DNA of 64,000 nucleotides from NCBI GenBank assembly GCA_029961105.1, contig JASBVO010000013.1, forward strand, positions 38,965 to 102,964, read 5' to 3'. Below the pieces are notes generated by a model. The model was given only the letters and a program-made list of their open reading frames with translations, did not search any database and was not told the origin of the DNA. Positions 53,369 through 63,511 of this stretch are shown one piece after another. Position numbers and translations under genes: made by a program. Source of the stretch: Micrococcus sp. (lineage in GTDB: Bacteria; Actinomycetota; Actinomycetes; Actinomycetales; Micrococcaceae). Position 1 is the first letter of the stretch. The number at the start of each line of letters is the position of its first letter.

Positions 53369-54429
53369 CGGCGGACCTCGGCCCGCTCGCGGGACAGCGA
53401 CATCGTCAGCCTCGCGGCCAGGTTGATGGAGACCCGACGGCGGGCGGCCCGGGCCCAGGAGGCGGGGGCGGGTCCGGTCCACAGGGAGGGCTCGACGGCC
53501 AGCCGGTCCCCGGGCCCGGGCACTGGCTCGAGGCAGCAGGTCCCGTCCTGTCCCGTCACGGACAGCACGGGCAGCCCCTCGGCGGCCAGGTCCTGGGCCA
53601 ACCGCTCGTTCCGGCCCACGTCCAGCACGGTGCACTGGAAGGTGTCCACGGCGGCACCGACCCCGGGCAGCAGGTCCGCCACAGGTCCCGCCATGCTCCA
53701 CCACCGCACCCCGCCGGCCGCCGGAAGCCGGGCCGCCAGCGCCGGTCCGGGCGTGGGTGCGGGAGTGGGTGCGGGGGCTGCCCCGGGTGCTGCCTCGACG
53801 ACGGGGACGGAGGCACCGGCGTAGGGGACGGAGGCACCGGCGTAGGGGACAGAGTCCGGCCGGATGCGGCCAGTGGCGGTCCGGAGACGGGAGCCCAGCC
53901 CGCCCCCGGTCCCTTGCAGGTCCACGAGCACGCCGCGGCCGGGTCCGCCGAGCAGCAGGGTGAGACCCCAGGACAGCCCCGGCCACCCGTCGTCGCCACC
54001 GGCGCCGTCACCACGGTGGGCGAGGACGAGGGCCCGGCCTGGCAGCGGGGGGTCCGCGCTACGGGCCAGCATCCGGCACAGGGACCGCGACCGGGTGGGC
54101 AGCGTCAGGGCCGATGCGGCAGCCTCCGCCGGGCCGGCACCGTCCAGCGTCACCGTGACGTCACCGGTCCGGGACTGCGCCTCCAGCCCGGCGCCCAGGC
54201 GGCCGATGATCACCATGACCGGTTCCCGGCCGTGGCCGGCCGAGAACTCTGCGACGGCATCCGGGACGGTCCTGGGGACGGCTCCCGGCGGACGGGGCAG
54301 CACGTGCAGCCGGTGGCCGACGGCCGCCACGCAGGCCGCGACCTCATGCAGCAGCAGGTCGGAGAGCATCCCGGGGTCCGGTGGCGGGAGGTACAGCACG
54401 GGGAGCGGAGCCGCGGCGGGACTGGTCAT
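53365..54429 (-). CDS. CpaE-like / septum-site determining (Ssd) protein
   Basis: MLSDLLLHEVAACVAAVGHRLHV..., first gene of tad cluster; degenerate ParA/MinD-like C-terminal half. Confidence 0.72.
   Translation of the reverse strand: MTSPAAAPLPVLYLPPPDPGMLSDLLLHEVAACVAAVGHRLHVLPRPPGAVPRTVPDAVAEFSAGHGREPVMVIIGRLGAGLEAQSRTGDVTVTLDGAGPAEAAASALTLPTRSRSLCRMLARSADPPLPGRALVLAHRGDGAGGDDGWPGLSWGLTLLLGGPGRGVLVDLQGTGGGLGSRLRTATGRIRPDSVPYAGASVPYAGASVPVVEAAPGAAPAPTPAPTPGPALAARLPAAGGVRWWSMAGPVADLLPGVGAAVDTFQCTVLDVGRNERLAQDLAAEGLPVLSVTGQDGTCCLEPVPGPGDRLAVEPSLWTGPAPASWARAARRRVSINLAARLTMSLSRERAEVRR
53803..53844. repeat. Two exact tandem 21-bp repeats inside CpaE-like gene
   Basis: ggggacggaggcaccggcgta x2, encoding PYAGASVPYAGASVP. 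Confidence 0.9.
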
Positions 54430-54565
54430 GGTCCGAGCCTGCCCGTCCCGGCGGGCGCGGGGCAGTCCCGTCCGGGCGTACTGGGGACGGCACCCGTGGG
54501 GCGGGTCCCTGTGCAGGAGCGGGCCGCCCGCGCAGCCGGAGAGCCCGCACAGCCGGAGAGCGTGC

Positions 54566-55354
54566 TCAGTGCCGCAGCACGGGCACCGGCTGGGAGGCGT
54601 CCCAGCCGCTGATGTCGATCACCCGGTCGCGGTCCCAGTCCTGGGCCCAGCCCAGCAGGTCCAGGATCCGGTCGATGACGATCGCGGTGAAGCCCCACAC
54701 GAGGGTTTCCGAGACGAGGAACCCGGGGCTGCGGAAGCGCCGGGCACCCACGGAGGGCTCGGCGCTGCGGCTGGTGGTGATCCGGTTGGCCGGGTCCACG
54801 AGGTCGGCCACGGGCACCCGGAACACCCGGGTGGCCTCCCCCTCGTCGACCACGAACACGTCGGAGGGCCGGTCCCACCAGCCGACCACGGGGGTGACCC
54901 GGAAGTTCGTCACGGTCAGCGGTGCCGGGGGCAGGCTGCCCAGCACCCGGACGCCGGCCGGGTCCAGGCCCGTCTCCTCCTGGGCCTCGCGCAAGGCGGT
55001 GGCCACGTGGTCGGCGTCCTCGGGATCCTTCCGGCCCCCGGGGAAGGCGACCTGCCCGGGGTGCTTGCGCAGGGTCAGCGAGCGCTGCGTGAGCAACAGG
55101 TCCAGGTCCTCGGGGACGGCGTCGGTGTGGAAGTGCGAGTGCCGCCGGTCCAGGGCCCCGAACAGCACCAGGACGGCCGACTCGGACGGCGTCCCGGCCG
55201 CGGGCGTGGGGGTCAGGTCCACGCCGAACTCCCAGCCCCGGCCGTCGTCCGGAAGCCGGTCCGGGCGCCCGACCGGTCCCAGGCCGGGGCCCAGGGCACC
55301 GTACCGGGCCACCAGGGCCCGCAGGTCCGCCAGCGCTCCGTCGATCTGCATCAT
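54566..55354 (-). CDS. NUDIX hydrolase (CoA pyrophosphatase-like)
   Basis: [33 protein letters not shown] Nudix box. Confidence 0.93.
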   Translation of the reverse strand: MMQIDGALADLRALVARYGALGPGLGPVGRPDRLPDDGRGWEFGVDLTPTPAAGTPSESAVLVLFGALDRRHSHFHTDAVPEDLDLLLTQRSLTLRKHPGQVAFPGGRKDPEDADHVATALREAQEETGLDPAGVRVLGSLPPAPLTVTNFRVTPVVGWWDRPSDVFVVDEGEATRVFRVPVADLVDPANRITTSRSAEPSVGARRFRSPGFLVSETLVWGFTAIVIDRILDLLGWAQDWDRDRVIDISGWDASQPVPVLRH

Positions 55355-56130
55355 GCTCCCAGACTGTAGCCCTCGGCCCTGAGCTCTGCCCGCGTGGCCC
55401 CGGCCAGCATCCTCTCGTGCAGCTCCTCACGGCCCGGGGCCAGTTCATACTTCAGCAGCCGTGCCGCGGCCTCCGGGTCCGTCTCCCCGATCCCGTAGGC
55501 CGGGCACCAGCGCGCCACGGGGCAGGCGCCACAGGCCGGGCGCTTGGCGTGGCACACCCGGCGGCCGTGGAAGATCAGCCGGTGGGAGAGCATGGTCCAG
55601 TCCCGCGGCTCGAACAGAGCGGCCACCTCGTGCTCCACCTTCACCGGGTCCTGCTGCCCGGTGAATCCGAGCCGCCGGGCCAGCCGGCCGAAGTGGGTGT
55701 CCACGGTCAGCCCGGGAACCCCGAAGGCGTTGCCGAGCACGACGAAAGCCGTCTTGCGCCCGACCCCCGGCAGTGCCACGAGGTCGTCCAGCCGGCCGGG
55801 GACCTCGCCGCCGTGGCGCTCGACGAGGGCCCGGGACAGGCCCTGGATGGCCGCCGCCTTGTTCCGGTAGAACCCCAGAGGCCGGACGATCTCCTGGAGT
55901 TCGCGCTCGTCCGCGTGGGCCATCGCCTCGGCATCGGGGAAGCGGGCGAACAGCCCGGGGGTGGTCTCGTTGACGCGCACGTCCGTGGTCTGGGCGGACA
56001 GCACGGTGGCCACGAGCAGTTCGAAGGGAGTGGTGAAGTCCAGTTCGGCGACCGCGTAGGGGTAGGTCTCCGCCAGGACCCGGTTGATCTTGCGGGCCCG
56101 GCGGGTGAGGGCCAGCCGGGTCTCGCTCAC
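55351..56130 (-). CDS. nth: Endonuclease III
   Basis: [59 protein letters not shown] 4Fe-4S motif. Confidence 0.96.
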   Translation of the reverse strand: MSETRLALTRRARKINRVLAETYPYAVAELDFTTPFELLVATVLSAQTTDVRVNETTPGLFARFPDAEAMAHADERELQEIVRPLGFYRNKAAAIQGLSRALVERHGGEVPGRLDDLVALPGVGRKTAFVVLGNAFGVPGLTVDTHFGRLARRLGFTGQQDPVKVEHEVAALFEPRDWTMLSHRLIFHGRRVCHAKRPACGACPVARWCPAYGIGETDPEAAARLLKYELAPGREELHERMLAGATRAELRAEGYSLGA

Positions 56131-57185
56131 GCGCGCTCGATGTCGGACAGGTCCCGCAGCACTCCGGTCCGTCCGTCGGTGTTCTGCACGAGGAACTCGT
56201 GGCCGCGGTCCTCGAGCGCGAGGATCCAGCCTCCGGGCTCCAGCCCGAACGCGGGGCTGCCGTCCTCGGGATTCACGGTGGACCGCGGGGACCCGACGGC
56301 GAACCAGAAGGCCTCGTAGCCCGCCGGCTCGGTCCCGCGGGGCGTGACCGGCTCCCCCGCGAGCGCTGCGCCCTCGGGCGCCGGCTCCTCGGCGGGCGCC
56401 GGTTCCGCGGTGACCGCCGGTTCCGCGGTGGCCTGCGTCGACTCGACGTGGTCGGTGCCGGGAGCGCCGAACGCGGCGGTCGCGGAGGCCTCGGCCTCCT
56501 CCGTGGTGCGCGGACGCAGGCGGGTCATTCCCAGGTCCTCGTCGATCTCGGCCCCGGACGGCTGGCCGGATTCGGCCAGCGGGGCCGGGCCGCGCGCCGG
56601 GGTGGCCTCCCGGTGCTGGGCGGCGGCCGCGGCGGGGGTGACGAACGCGGCGGGGGCCGTCGCCGCCGCCTGCGGGGCCGGCGTCGGGCCCTCGGAGGCC
56701 TCGGGGGTGCCGGCGGTCCCGACGGCGGCCGGCCGGGAGCGGCGGTCCGCGGAGGAGGCGAGGGCGCGGGCCATCAGGCCCCGCAGCGGGGAGGTGAGGA
56801 CCATCCCGAACGCGCCGAGCAGCCCGATGAGGAAGACGGGGTGCAGCACGGTGACGAAGCTGCTGAAGAAATAGGCCAGCGCGAGCCAGGACGCCACGTG
56901 GGCGAACTGCGCGGTGGACAGGGACCCCACGCGAGGGCCCTCCAGGCCGCTGACACCGCGGGCCAGGACGAGGCCGGCCGCCACGAGGGGCAGCACGACG
57001 CCCACGCCCAGGAAGAACACCCCGGGGGTGGTCCACAGGTTTTGCCGCAGCGTGCCCAACGGGACGACCGACCCGACGAGGATCACCAGGACGGCGGCGA
57101 AGAAGCCGAGGTCCCAGCGGTCCAGCATCAGTCCCCCGCGGGTGCGCGCGGGCACCTCGCGGTCAGGGTGCGTTGCGGTGCTCAT
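56127..57185 (-). CDS. Hypothetical membrane protein, long acidic/Ala-Pro-rich cytoplasmic region
   Basis: Four hydrophobic N-terminal segments then low-complexity linker and conserved-looking C-terminus. Confidence 0.7.
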   Translation of the reverse strand: MSTATHPDREVPARTRGGLMLDRWDLGFFAAVLVILVGSVVPLGTLRQNLWTTPGVFFLGVGVVLPLVAAGLVLARGVSGLEGPRVGSLSTAQFAHVASWLALAYFFSSFVTVLHPVFLIGLLGAFGMVLTSPLRGLMARALASSADRRSRPAAVGTAGTPEASEGPTPAPQAAATAPAAFVTPAAAAAQHREATPARGPAPLAESGQPSGAEIDEDLGMTRLRPRTTEEAEASATAAFGAPGTDHVESTQATAEPAVTAEPAPAEEPAPEGAALAGEPVTPRGTEPAGYEAFWFAVGSPRSTVNPEDGSPAFGLEPGGWILALEDRGHEFLVQNTDGRTGVLRDLSDIERA

Positions 57186-57311
57186 GTGCTTCCTCCTGTG
57201 TCCCCTCGGACCCCCTCAGGTCCTTGATCGTTCAAGGCACCATTCAATCAGTTGTCACCCGCAATCCTCTCCACAGGGTGGCCTCGGACGTTAGGCTGTC
57301 CCTGCGGACCC

Positions 57312-57327
57312 TGTGATGGGCGTTACA
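57312..57327 (+). promoter_or_regulatory. Candidate Crp-type operator upstream of acs
   Basis: TGTGA-TGGGCG-TTACA, 9/10 match to TGTGA-N6-TCACA, ~53 bp before the acs ATG. Confidence 0.45.
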
Positions 57328-57379
57328 CGACGCCTCAGGCGCGGTCCGGCCCGAGTCCCTCCGCACTGAAGGAGTACGC

Positions 57380-59414
57380 ATGTCGACGTCCGCTTCCGGC
57401 GAATCCGCCCCGGCCGGCACCATGGACCACCTCTTGGAGGAGAGGCGGACGTTCCCGCCCTCCGAACAGTTCGCCGCGCAGGCCGTGGCCACCGCCGACC
57501 GCTACGACCAGGCCGCGGCCGACCGGCTCGGCTACTGGGCCGACCAGGCACGCCAGGTGCTGCACTGGGAGCAGGACTTCACCCAGACCCTGGACTGGTC
57601 CGAGGCCCCGTTCGCGAAGTGGTTCGTGGACGGCACCACCAACGCCGCGTACAACGCGCTGGACCGGCACGTGGAGGCCGGCCTCGGCGACCGCGTGGCC
57701 ATCCACTTCGAGGGTGAGCCCGGGGACACCCGGAGCTGGACCTACGCCGAGCTGGCCGCCGAGGTCCGCCGCGCCGCCAACGCCTTCGAGTCCCTCGGCG
57801 TGGCCAAGGGCGACCGCGTGGCCGTCTACCTGCCGATGATCCCCGAGGCCGTGATCACCATGCTGGCCTGCGCGCGGATCGGCGCCGTGCACTCCGTGGT
57901 CTTCGGCGGCTTCTCCGCGGACGCCCTGCGCTCGCGCATCGACGACGCCGAGGCCAAGCTCGTGGTGACCGCGGACGGCTCCTGGCGCCGCGGCAAGCCC
58001 TCATGCTCAACCCGGTGGACACGCCCTGTCCGAGCCCGGACACTCCGTGGCCAATGTGGTGGTGGTGCGCCGCAACGAGCACGAGGTGGAGTGGACCGAC
58101 GGGCGGGACCTGTGGTGGCACGACGTCGTGGACTCGGCCTCCGACGAGCACGAGCTCGTCTGGCACGACTCCGAGCACCCGCTGTTCGTCCTCTACACCT
58201 CCGGCACCACGGGGAAGCCCAAGGGCATCCTGCACACCACCGGGGGCTACCTGGTCCAGACGGCCGTAACCCACCGGGACAGCTTCGACCTGCACCCGGA
58301 GACGGACGTGTACTGGTGCACCGCCGACATCGGCTGGGTCACCGGGCACTCCTACGTGACCTATGCCCCCCTGGTGAACGGTGCCACCCAGGTGCTCTAC
58401 GAGGGCACCCCGGACTTCCCGCACAACGGCCGCTGGTGGGAACTGGTGGAGAAGTACGGGATCACCATCGTCTACACCGCGCCGACCGCGATCCGCACCA
58501 TGATGAAGTGGGGCCGGTCGATCCCGGACTCCTATGATCTGTCCTCCGTCCGGGTCCTGGGCTCGGTGGGCGAGCCCATCAACCCCGAGGCCTGGATGTG
58601 GTACCGGGACGTCATCGGGTCCAACGCCGGGGCCGGGACGAAGAACGACGACGGCTCCGTCACCCCCGGTCCCCGCAAGCAGGACCCGGCCCCGATCGTG
58701 GACACCTGGTGGCAGACCGAGACCGGCGCGCACATGATCGCCCCGCTGCCCGGCGTCACCGCCGCCAAGCCCGGCTCCGCCCAGGTCCCGGTCCCCGGCA
58801 TCACGGTGGACGTGGTGGACGAGGCCGGCAACTCCCTGGGCAACGACTCCGCCGGCTTCCTGGTGATCCGTGACCCGTGGCCGGCGATGCTCCGCGGCAT
58901 CTGGGGCGACCCGGAGCGGTACAAGGACACCTACTGGTCCCGGTTCGAGGGCATGTACTTTGCCGGAGACGGGGCCCGCAAGGACGAGGACGGGGACATC
59001 TGGGTCACCGGCCGCGTGGACGACGTCATGAACGTCTCCGGCCACCGGCTGTCCACCTCGGAGATCGAGTCCGCCCTGGTCTCGCACCCGATGGTGGCCG
59101 AGTCCGCCGTCGTGGGGGCCGCCGACGCCACCACCGGCCAGGCCGTCGTCGCCTTCGTCATCGTCACCGAGGAGGCTGGAGAGGTGGACCCGGCCGAGGC
59201 GGAGCAGACGCTGCGGGCGCACGTGGCCTCCGAGATCGGCGCGATCGCCAAGCCCAAGCACATCCTGGTGGTGCCCGAGCTGCCCAAGACCCGCTCGGGC
59301 AAGATCATGCGCCGGCTGCTCAAGGACGTGGCCGAGGGCCGCGACCCGGGCGACGCCTCGACCCTGTCCGACCCGACGATCATGCAGCAGATCGCCCAGT
59401 CGCTGCGGAAGTAG
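57380..59414 (+). pseudogene. acs: Acetyl-CoA synthetase with two frame disruptions (pseudogene or sequence error)
   Basis: N-terminal frame (57380) reads to [20 protein letters not shown] is in a second frame (~58003); [15 protein letters not shown] onward in a third frame (to 59414). Confidence 0.9.
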
Positions 59415-59421
59415 GCGCCAG

Positions 59422-59461
59422 ACGCAAGAAGCCCCGGACCGAGGTCCGGGGCTTCTTGCGT
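59422..59461 (+). terminator. Strong rho-independent-type terminator hairpin after acs
   Basis: ACGCAAGAAGCCCCGGACC-ga-GGTCCGGGGCTTCTTGCGT perfect 19-bp stem in a convergent intergenic region. Confidence 0.92.
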
Positions 59462-59478
59462 GGCCGGCGGGGCGCCGG

Positions 59479-59619
59479 TCAGGTCGTCGGGCCGGGGGCG
59501 ATGCCCTCGTCACCCGAGAGGTGATCCGGGTTCCGCAGCAGGTGGATCAGGGAGGCGACCATGCCGCCCCACACCACCACGATGGCGATGATCATGAACA
59601 GGATCGCGATCGGGCTCAT
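59479..59619 (-). CDS. metS: NSS-transporter small subunit (MetS-like, 46 aa)
   Basis: Translation MSPIAILFMIIAIVVVWGGMVASLIHLLRNPDHLSGDEGIAPGPTT directly downstream of NSS transporter; too short for ORF track. Confidence 0.9.
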   Translation of the reverse strand: MSPIAILFMIIAIVVVWGGMVASLIHLLRNPDHLSGDEGIAPGPTT

Positions 59620-59620
59620 C

Positions 59621-61297
59621 TCAGGCTCCCTTCCTGGGGTCGTTGATTCCGGTGCTGGTGGGATCCGCGGGACCGGCGGCCGTGGACCTCGCCGCGGCGT
59701 GGCCGCCGGGCACGTCGCCCCACTTCACGCCCAGGCCCTCGTGACCTCCCTCATCGGCAGGCTCGAGGTTCTCGTTGTACTCCCGGTGCAGCGCGGAGTT
59801 CGGCGCCCACGGCAGCAGGGCCAGGATGATGGCGACCACGATCAGGGCGATCGACATGCCCCAGCCGAAGGTGCCGACGAACCAGGACGGCAGTCCGCCG
59901 TAGCCCTCGTTGGCCTTCTTCACCACGTCCGCGAAGAACATGTACGCCAGCACGATCGGCATCACCACGGACACCAGGACCTTGTAGACGGTGCCCACCC
60001 GGAACGAGGAGACCGCGTTGAGGTGGTCCACCATCCCGCCGAGCCGGCGCAGCACCCACGAGACCACCACCACGGCGACGAGGGCCGCACCCACGATGCC
60101 GAAGTTGTTGGCGAAGGCGTCCGTGACGTCCAGCAGGTTGATGCCGGAGGTCGTGCTGAACAGCAGCAGGGAGATCAGGCCGGAGATCCCGACGACGACG
60201 CCCACCGTGGTCCACCGGCTCCAGCCGAGCTTGTCCTTCACCGCCGAGACGACCACCTCCAGGATGGAGATCAGCGAGGTGAAGCCGGCGAAGACGAGCG
60301 AGGCGAAGAACAGGATGCCGATGAGGGCGCCCAGCGGGGCCTCGGAGATGATCGTGGGGAAGGCGATGAAGGCCAGCCCGATGCCGTTGGTCACGACGTC
60401 CGCCACCGCGACCCCGTTCGCCTGGGCCATGAAGCCCAGCGCGGCGAAGACGCCGATGCCGGCGAGGATCTCGAAGCTGGAGTTGGAGAACCCGACCATG
60501 AGGCCCGAACCGGTCAGGTTGGTGCGGCGCTTGAGGTACGAGGAGTAGGTGATCATGATGCCGAAGCCGACGGACAGCGAGAAGAAGATCTGGCCGTAGG
60601 CCGCGATCCACACCGAGGGATCCGTCAGCACGGACCAGTTCGGGGTGAACAGGGCGTCCAGGCCCTGCCAGGCCCCGGGCAGGGTCAGGGCGACGACCAC
60701 CAGGATCAGGAACATCACCACGAGCACCGGGATGCCGATGAGCGAGGCTCGAGCGATGCCCTTCTGCACGCCGGCCCCCAGGATGACCAGCAGGATCACC
60801 CAGGTGATCAGCATGGGCCAGAACACCCCGGGCACGAACTGCAGGTTAGGGGTGACGTCCTCGGCGACCTGCAGGAAGTCGCCGAAGAAGAAGGCCTCCG
60901 GGTCATCCCCCCAGGCCTCGGTGATCGAGAAGAAGGTGTACATGGCCGCCCAGGCGATGATGGCCGCGTAGTAGACGCCGATGACGAAGCAGATGAGCAC
61001 CTGCCACCAGCCGATGGACTCGGTCCAGCGACTGAGCCGGCGGAAGGCCAGCGGCGGGGAGCCCTTGAAGCGGTGGCCGATCGCGTAGTCGAAGAACAGC
61101 AGCGGGATCCCGGCGGTCAGCAGCGCGACCAGGTACGGGACGATGAAGGCGCCGCCGCCGTTCTCGTAGGCCACGTAGGGGAAGCGCCAGATGTTGCCGA
61201 GCCCGACGGCGGACCCGATGGCGGCGAAGATGAACGCCCAGCGGCCGGCGAATTGCTCACGGCTCGCCTTCTGGGGTGATGCGGTGGTGCTTGACAC
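59621..61297 (-). CDS. Sodium-dependent NSS (SNF) family transporter
   Basis: WAFIFAAIGSAVGLGNIWRFPYVAYENGGGAFIVPYLVALLTAGIPLLFFDYAIGH. Confidence 0.95.
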   Translation of the reverse strand: MSSTTASPQKASREQFAGRWAFIFAAIGSAVGLGNIWRFPYVAYENGGGAFIVPYLVALLTAGIPLLFFDYAIGHRFKGSPPLAFRRLSRWTESIGWWQVLICFVIGVYYAAIIAWAAMYTFFSITEAWGDDPEAFFFGDFLQVAEDVTPNLQFVPGVFWPMLITWVILLVILGAGVQKGIARASLIGIPVLVVMFLILVVVALTLPGAWQGLDALFTPNWSVLTDPSVWIAAYGQIFFSLSVGFGIMITYSSYLKRRTNLTGSGLMVGFSNSSFEILAGIGVFAALGFMAQANGVAVADVVTNGIGLAFIAFPTIISEAPLGALIGILFFASLVFAGFTSLISILEVVVSAVKDKLGWSRWTTVGVVVGISGLISLLLFSTTSGINLLDVTDAFANNFGIVGAALVAVVVVSWVLRRLGGMVDHLNAVSSFRVGTVYKVLVSVVMPIVLAYMFFADVVKKANEGYGGLPSWFVGTFGWGMSIALIVVAIILALLPWAPNSALHREYNENLEPADEGGHEGLGVKWGDVPGGHAAARSTAAGPADPTSTGINDPRKGA

Positions 61298-61469
61298 GGT
61301 CCCTCCCGGTCAGTGCCTCGGCCGCGCAGGACCGCGGACCGCCCTTGAGGATGGAGGTGCGGCACGGTCCGGCGCTGCGGTGCGGATTTATGGTGGCGAC
61401 CACACTAGTGCAGTCGGCCGCGCGACGTACACACACCGCGCGCGGTCCCCGCACGTCAGGAGGGGGTGC

Positions 61470-62675
61470 TCAGCCGCCCTGGATGCACTGGCCCGTGGAG
61501 ACGGTGTCCTCCATCTGCCCGGCGCCGGTGAGCACGTCCTCGGCCTCGTCCCCGGTGATGGCGTAACCGACCTTGACGTCCCCCGCGGCGCGGGCGAAGA
61601 CGACGCCGGCCACGTCGCCCGACTCGTCCAGCAGCGGCCCCCCGGAGCTGCCGAGCTGGACGTCGGCGTTCAGCTGGTAGATGTCCAGCCGGCCGGGGTC
61701 GGCACCGTAGATGTTGTTCACCATGACCTTCCCGCGCGCCTGCACCTCGGCCGGACCCATCCAGAACGGCCCGCCGGAGGGGTAGCCCATGATGTAGCCG
61801 CTGTCACCGTCGGTCATGTCCGCGCCGGGGTCCAACGTGGGCAGGTCGGCGCCGTCGACGGCGATGACGGCCAGGTCACGCTCGGCATCGAAGTGGACCA
61901 CCCGGCCGGCGTAGACGGTGCCGGCGGCATCCTCCACGGACGGCTCGGTGAGCCCGGAGACCACGTGCGCGTTCGTCACCACGCGGTCACCGGTGACGGC
62001 GAAGCCGGAACCGGTCTGGTTCTGGCCGCAGACGAAGGCGGTGCCGCTGATCCGCACCACCGAGGCCCGGGCCGTCTCGATCGCATCGTCCGGCGCGGGT
62101 GCCGTGGGGTCGGCGGTGGGCTTCTCGGCGACGATGGGCTCGGCCAGTTCGGGGAGCACGGCGGAGCCGGCGACGGCGGAGCGCACCTGGGCGATGATCG
62201 TCTTGGCCGAGTCCGGCGCCACGGAGCTGATGGCCGTGATGACGCGGGACTGGGAGATGGCGCTGGTCACCGGCGGCAGTCCCATCGAGGACGCGGAGAA
62301 GGCGACGAGGGCGATGAGCGCCGCGGCGACGCCGGTGTTGACCACGGCCCCGGCCAGCCGGTCCGCCGTGCGCAGGGCCGGCAGGGCCATGCGCAACCGG
62401 ATGGACCGGCCGATCCCGGCGCCGATGGCCTGCCCGATCAGCACCAGCACGAGGGCTGCTGCGATGATCGCGATCAGCCGCCAGGCCGGGTCCGGCACCC
62501 AGTCGGAGACCAGCGGAATGGAGAAGAACGCGGCGGCGGCACCGGCGATCAGCCCGATGACGGTGCCGAGCGTGATCCAGAAGCCGCGGCGGTACCCCGC
62601 GACGAGGAAGACCAGCAGGACGACGATCAGCACCCAGTCCAGCCAGGTCAGTCCCAGTACCAAGTACCTCTCCAT
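61470..62675 (-). CDS. MarP-like membrane serine protease (CvpA plus trypsin-like domain)
   Basis: WLDWVLIVVLLVFLVAGYRRGFWITLGTVIG; VVTNAHVVSGL, VQLGSSGGPLLDESGDVAGVVFARA. Confidence 0.93.
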   Translation of the reverse strand: MERYLVLGLTWLDWVLIVVLLVFLVAGYRRGFWITLGTVIGLIAGAAAAFFSIPLVSDWVPDPAWRLIAIIAAALVLVLIGQAIGAGIGRSIRLRMALPALRTADRLAGAVVNTGVAAALIALVAFSASSMGLPPVTSAISQSRVITAISSVAPDSAKTIIAQVRSAVAGSAVLPELAEPIVAEKPTADPTAPAPDDAIETARASVVRISGTAFVCGQNQTGSGFAVTGDRVVTNAHVVSGLTEPSVEDAAGTVYAGRVVHFDAERDLAVIAVDGADLPTLDPGADMTDGDSGYIMGYPSGGPFWMGPAEVQARGKVMVNNIYGADPGRLDIYQLNADVQLGSSGGPLLDESGDVAGVVFARAAGDVKVGYAITGDEAEDVLTGAGQMEDTVSTGQCIQGG

Positions 62676-62820
62676 CCTGCGCCCCGCCCCCGGCGCACGC
62701 GTGAGATCCCATTTTACCGTCACGATGTCCGGGCATGGGGCAGAATGGTCAGTGAGTCAAGGCATGTCGGGTCTCACGGCATGCCCGTACACGCCAGTCG
62801 ACAGTGAGGACGAAGGACAC

Positions 62821-63498
62821 ATGGATCTCGAGGTACTGCGCAAGGCCCCGCTGTTCACCAACCTGGATGACGAGGTCTTCTCGGCCCTCACCTCGGAGCT
62901 GACCGAGGTCGAGCTCTCCCGGGGAGCGTCCGCCTTCCACGAGGGTGACCAGGGCGACCAGCTCTACGTCATCATGTCCGGCAAGATCAAGCTCGGCCGC
63001 ACGGCCCCGGACGGCCGCGAGAACCTGCTGGCCATCCTCGGCCCGGGCGAGGTCTTCGGGGAGATGGCCCTGTTCAACCCCGCACCCCGCACCGCCTCGG
63101 CCACCGCGGTGTCCGCCACCCGGCTGGCCGGTCTGCGTCACGACAATCTGCGCAAGGTCATCCAGTCCACCCCCGAGGTCTCGATGCAGCTGCTGCGGGC
63201 CCTGGCCCAGCGCCTGACCAAGACCAACGAGTCCCTGGCGGACCTGGTCTTCTCCGACGTGCCCGGCCGCGTGGCCAAGGCCCTGCTGGACCTGGCCGAC
63301 CGCTTCGGCCGCCCGGCCGCCGACGGCCTGCTGGTGGCCCACGACCTCACCCAGGAGGAACTGGCCCAGCTGGTCGGCGCCTCCCGCGAGACCGTCAACA
63401 AGGCGCTGGCCGAGTTCGTGCAGCGCGGCTGGATCCGCCTGGAGAACCGCGCCGTCGTCGTGCTGGACCTCCAGCGCCTGCGCCAGCGCTCCCGCTGA
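62821..63498 (+). CDS. crp: Crp/Fnr family transcriptional regulator
   Basis: MDLEVLRKAPLFTNLDDEVFSALTSELTEVEL...GEVFGEMALFNPAPRTASATAVSATRL...LTQEELAQLVGASRETVNKALAEFVQRGWIRLE. Confidence 0.96.
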   Translation: MDLEVLRKAPLFTNLDDEVFSALTSELTEVELSRGASAFHEGDQGDQLYVIMSGKIKLGRTAPDGRENLLAILGPGEVFGEMALFNPAPRTASATAVSATRLAGLRHDNLRKVIQSTPEVSMQLLRALAQRLTKTNESLADLVFSDVPGRVAKALLDLADRFGRPAADGLLVAHDLTQEELAQLVGASRETVNKALAEFVQRGWIRLENRAVVVLDLQRLRQRSR

Positions 63499-63511
63499 GA
63501 CTCAGGGGGGT

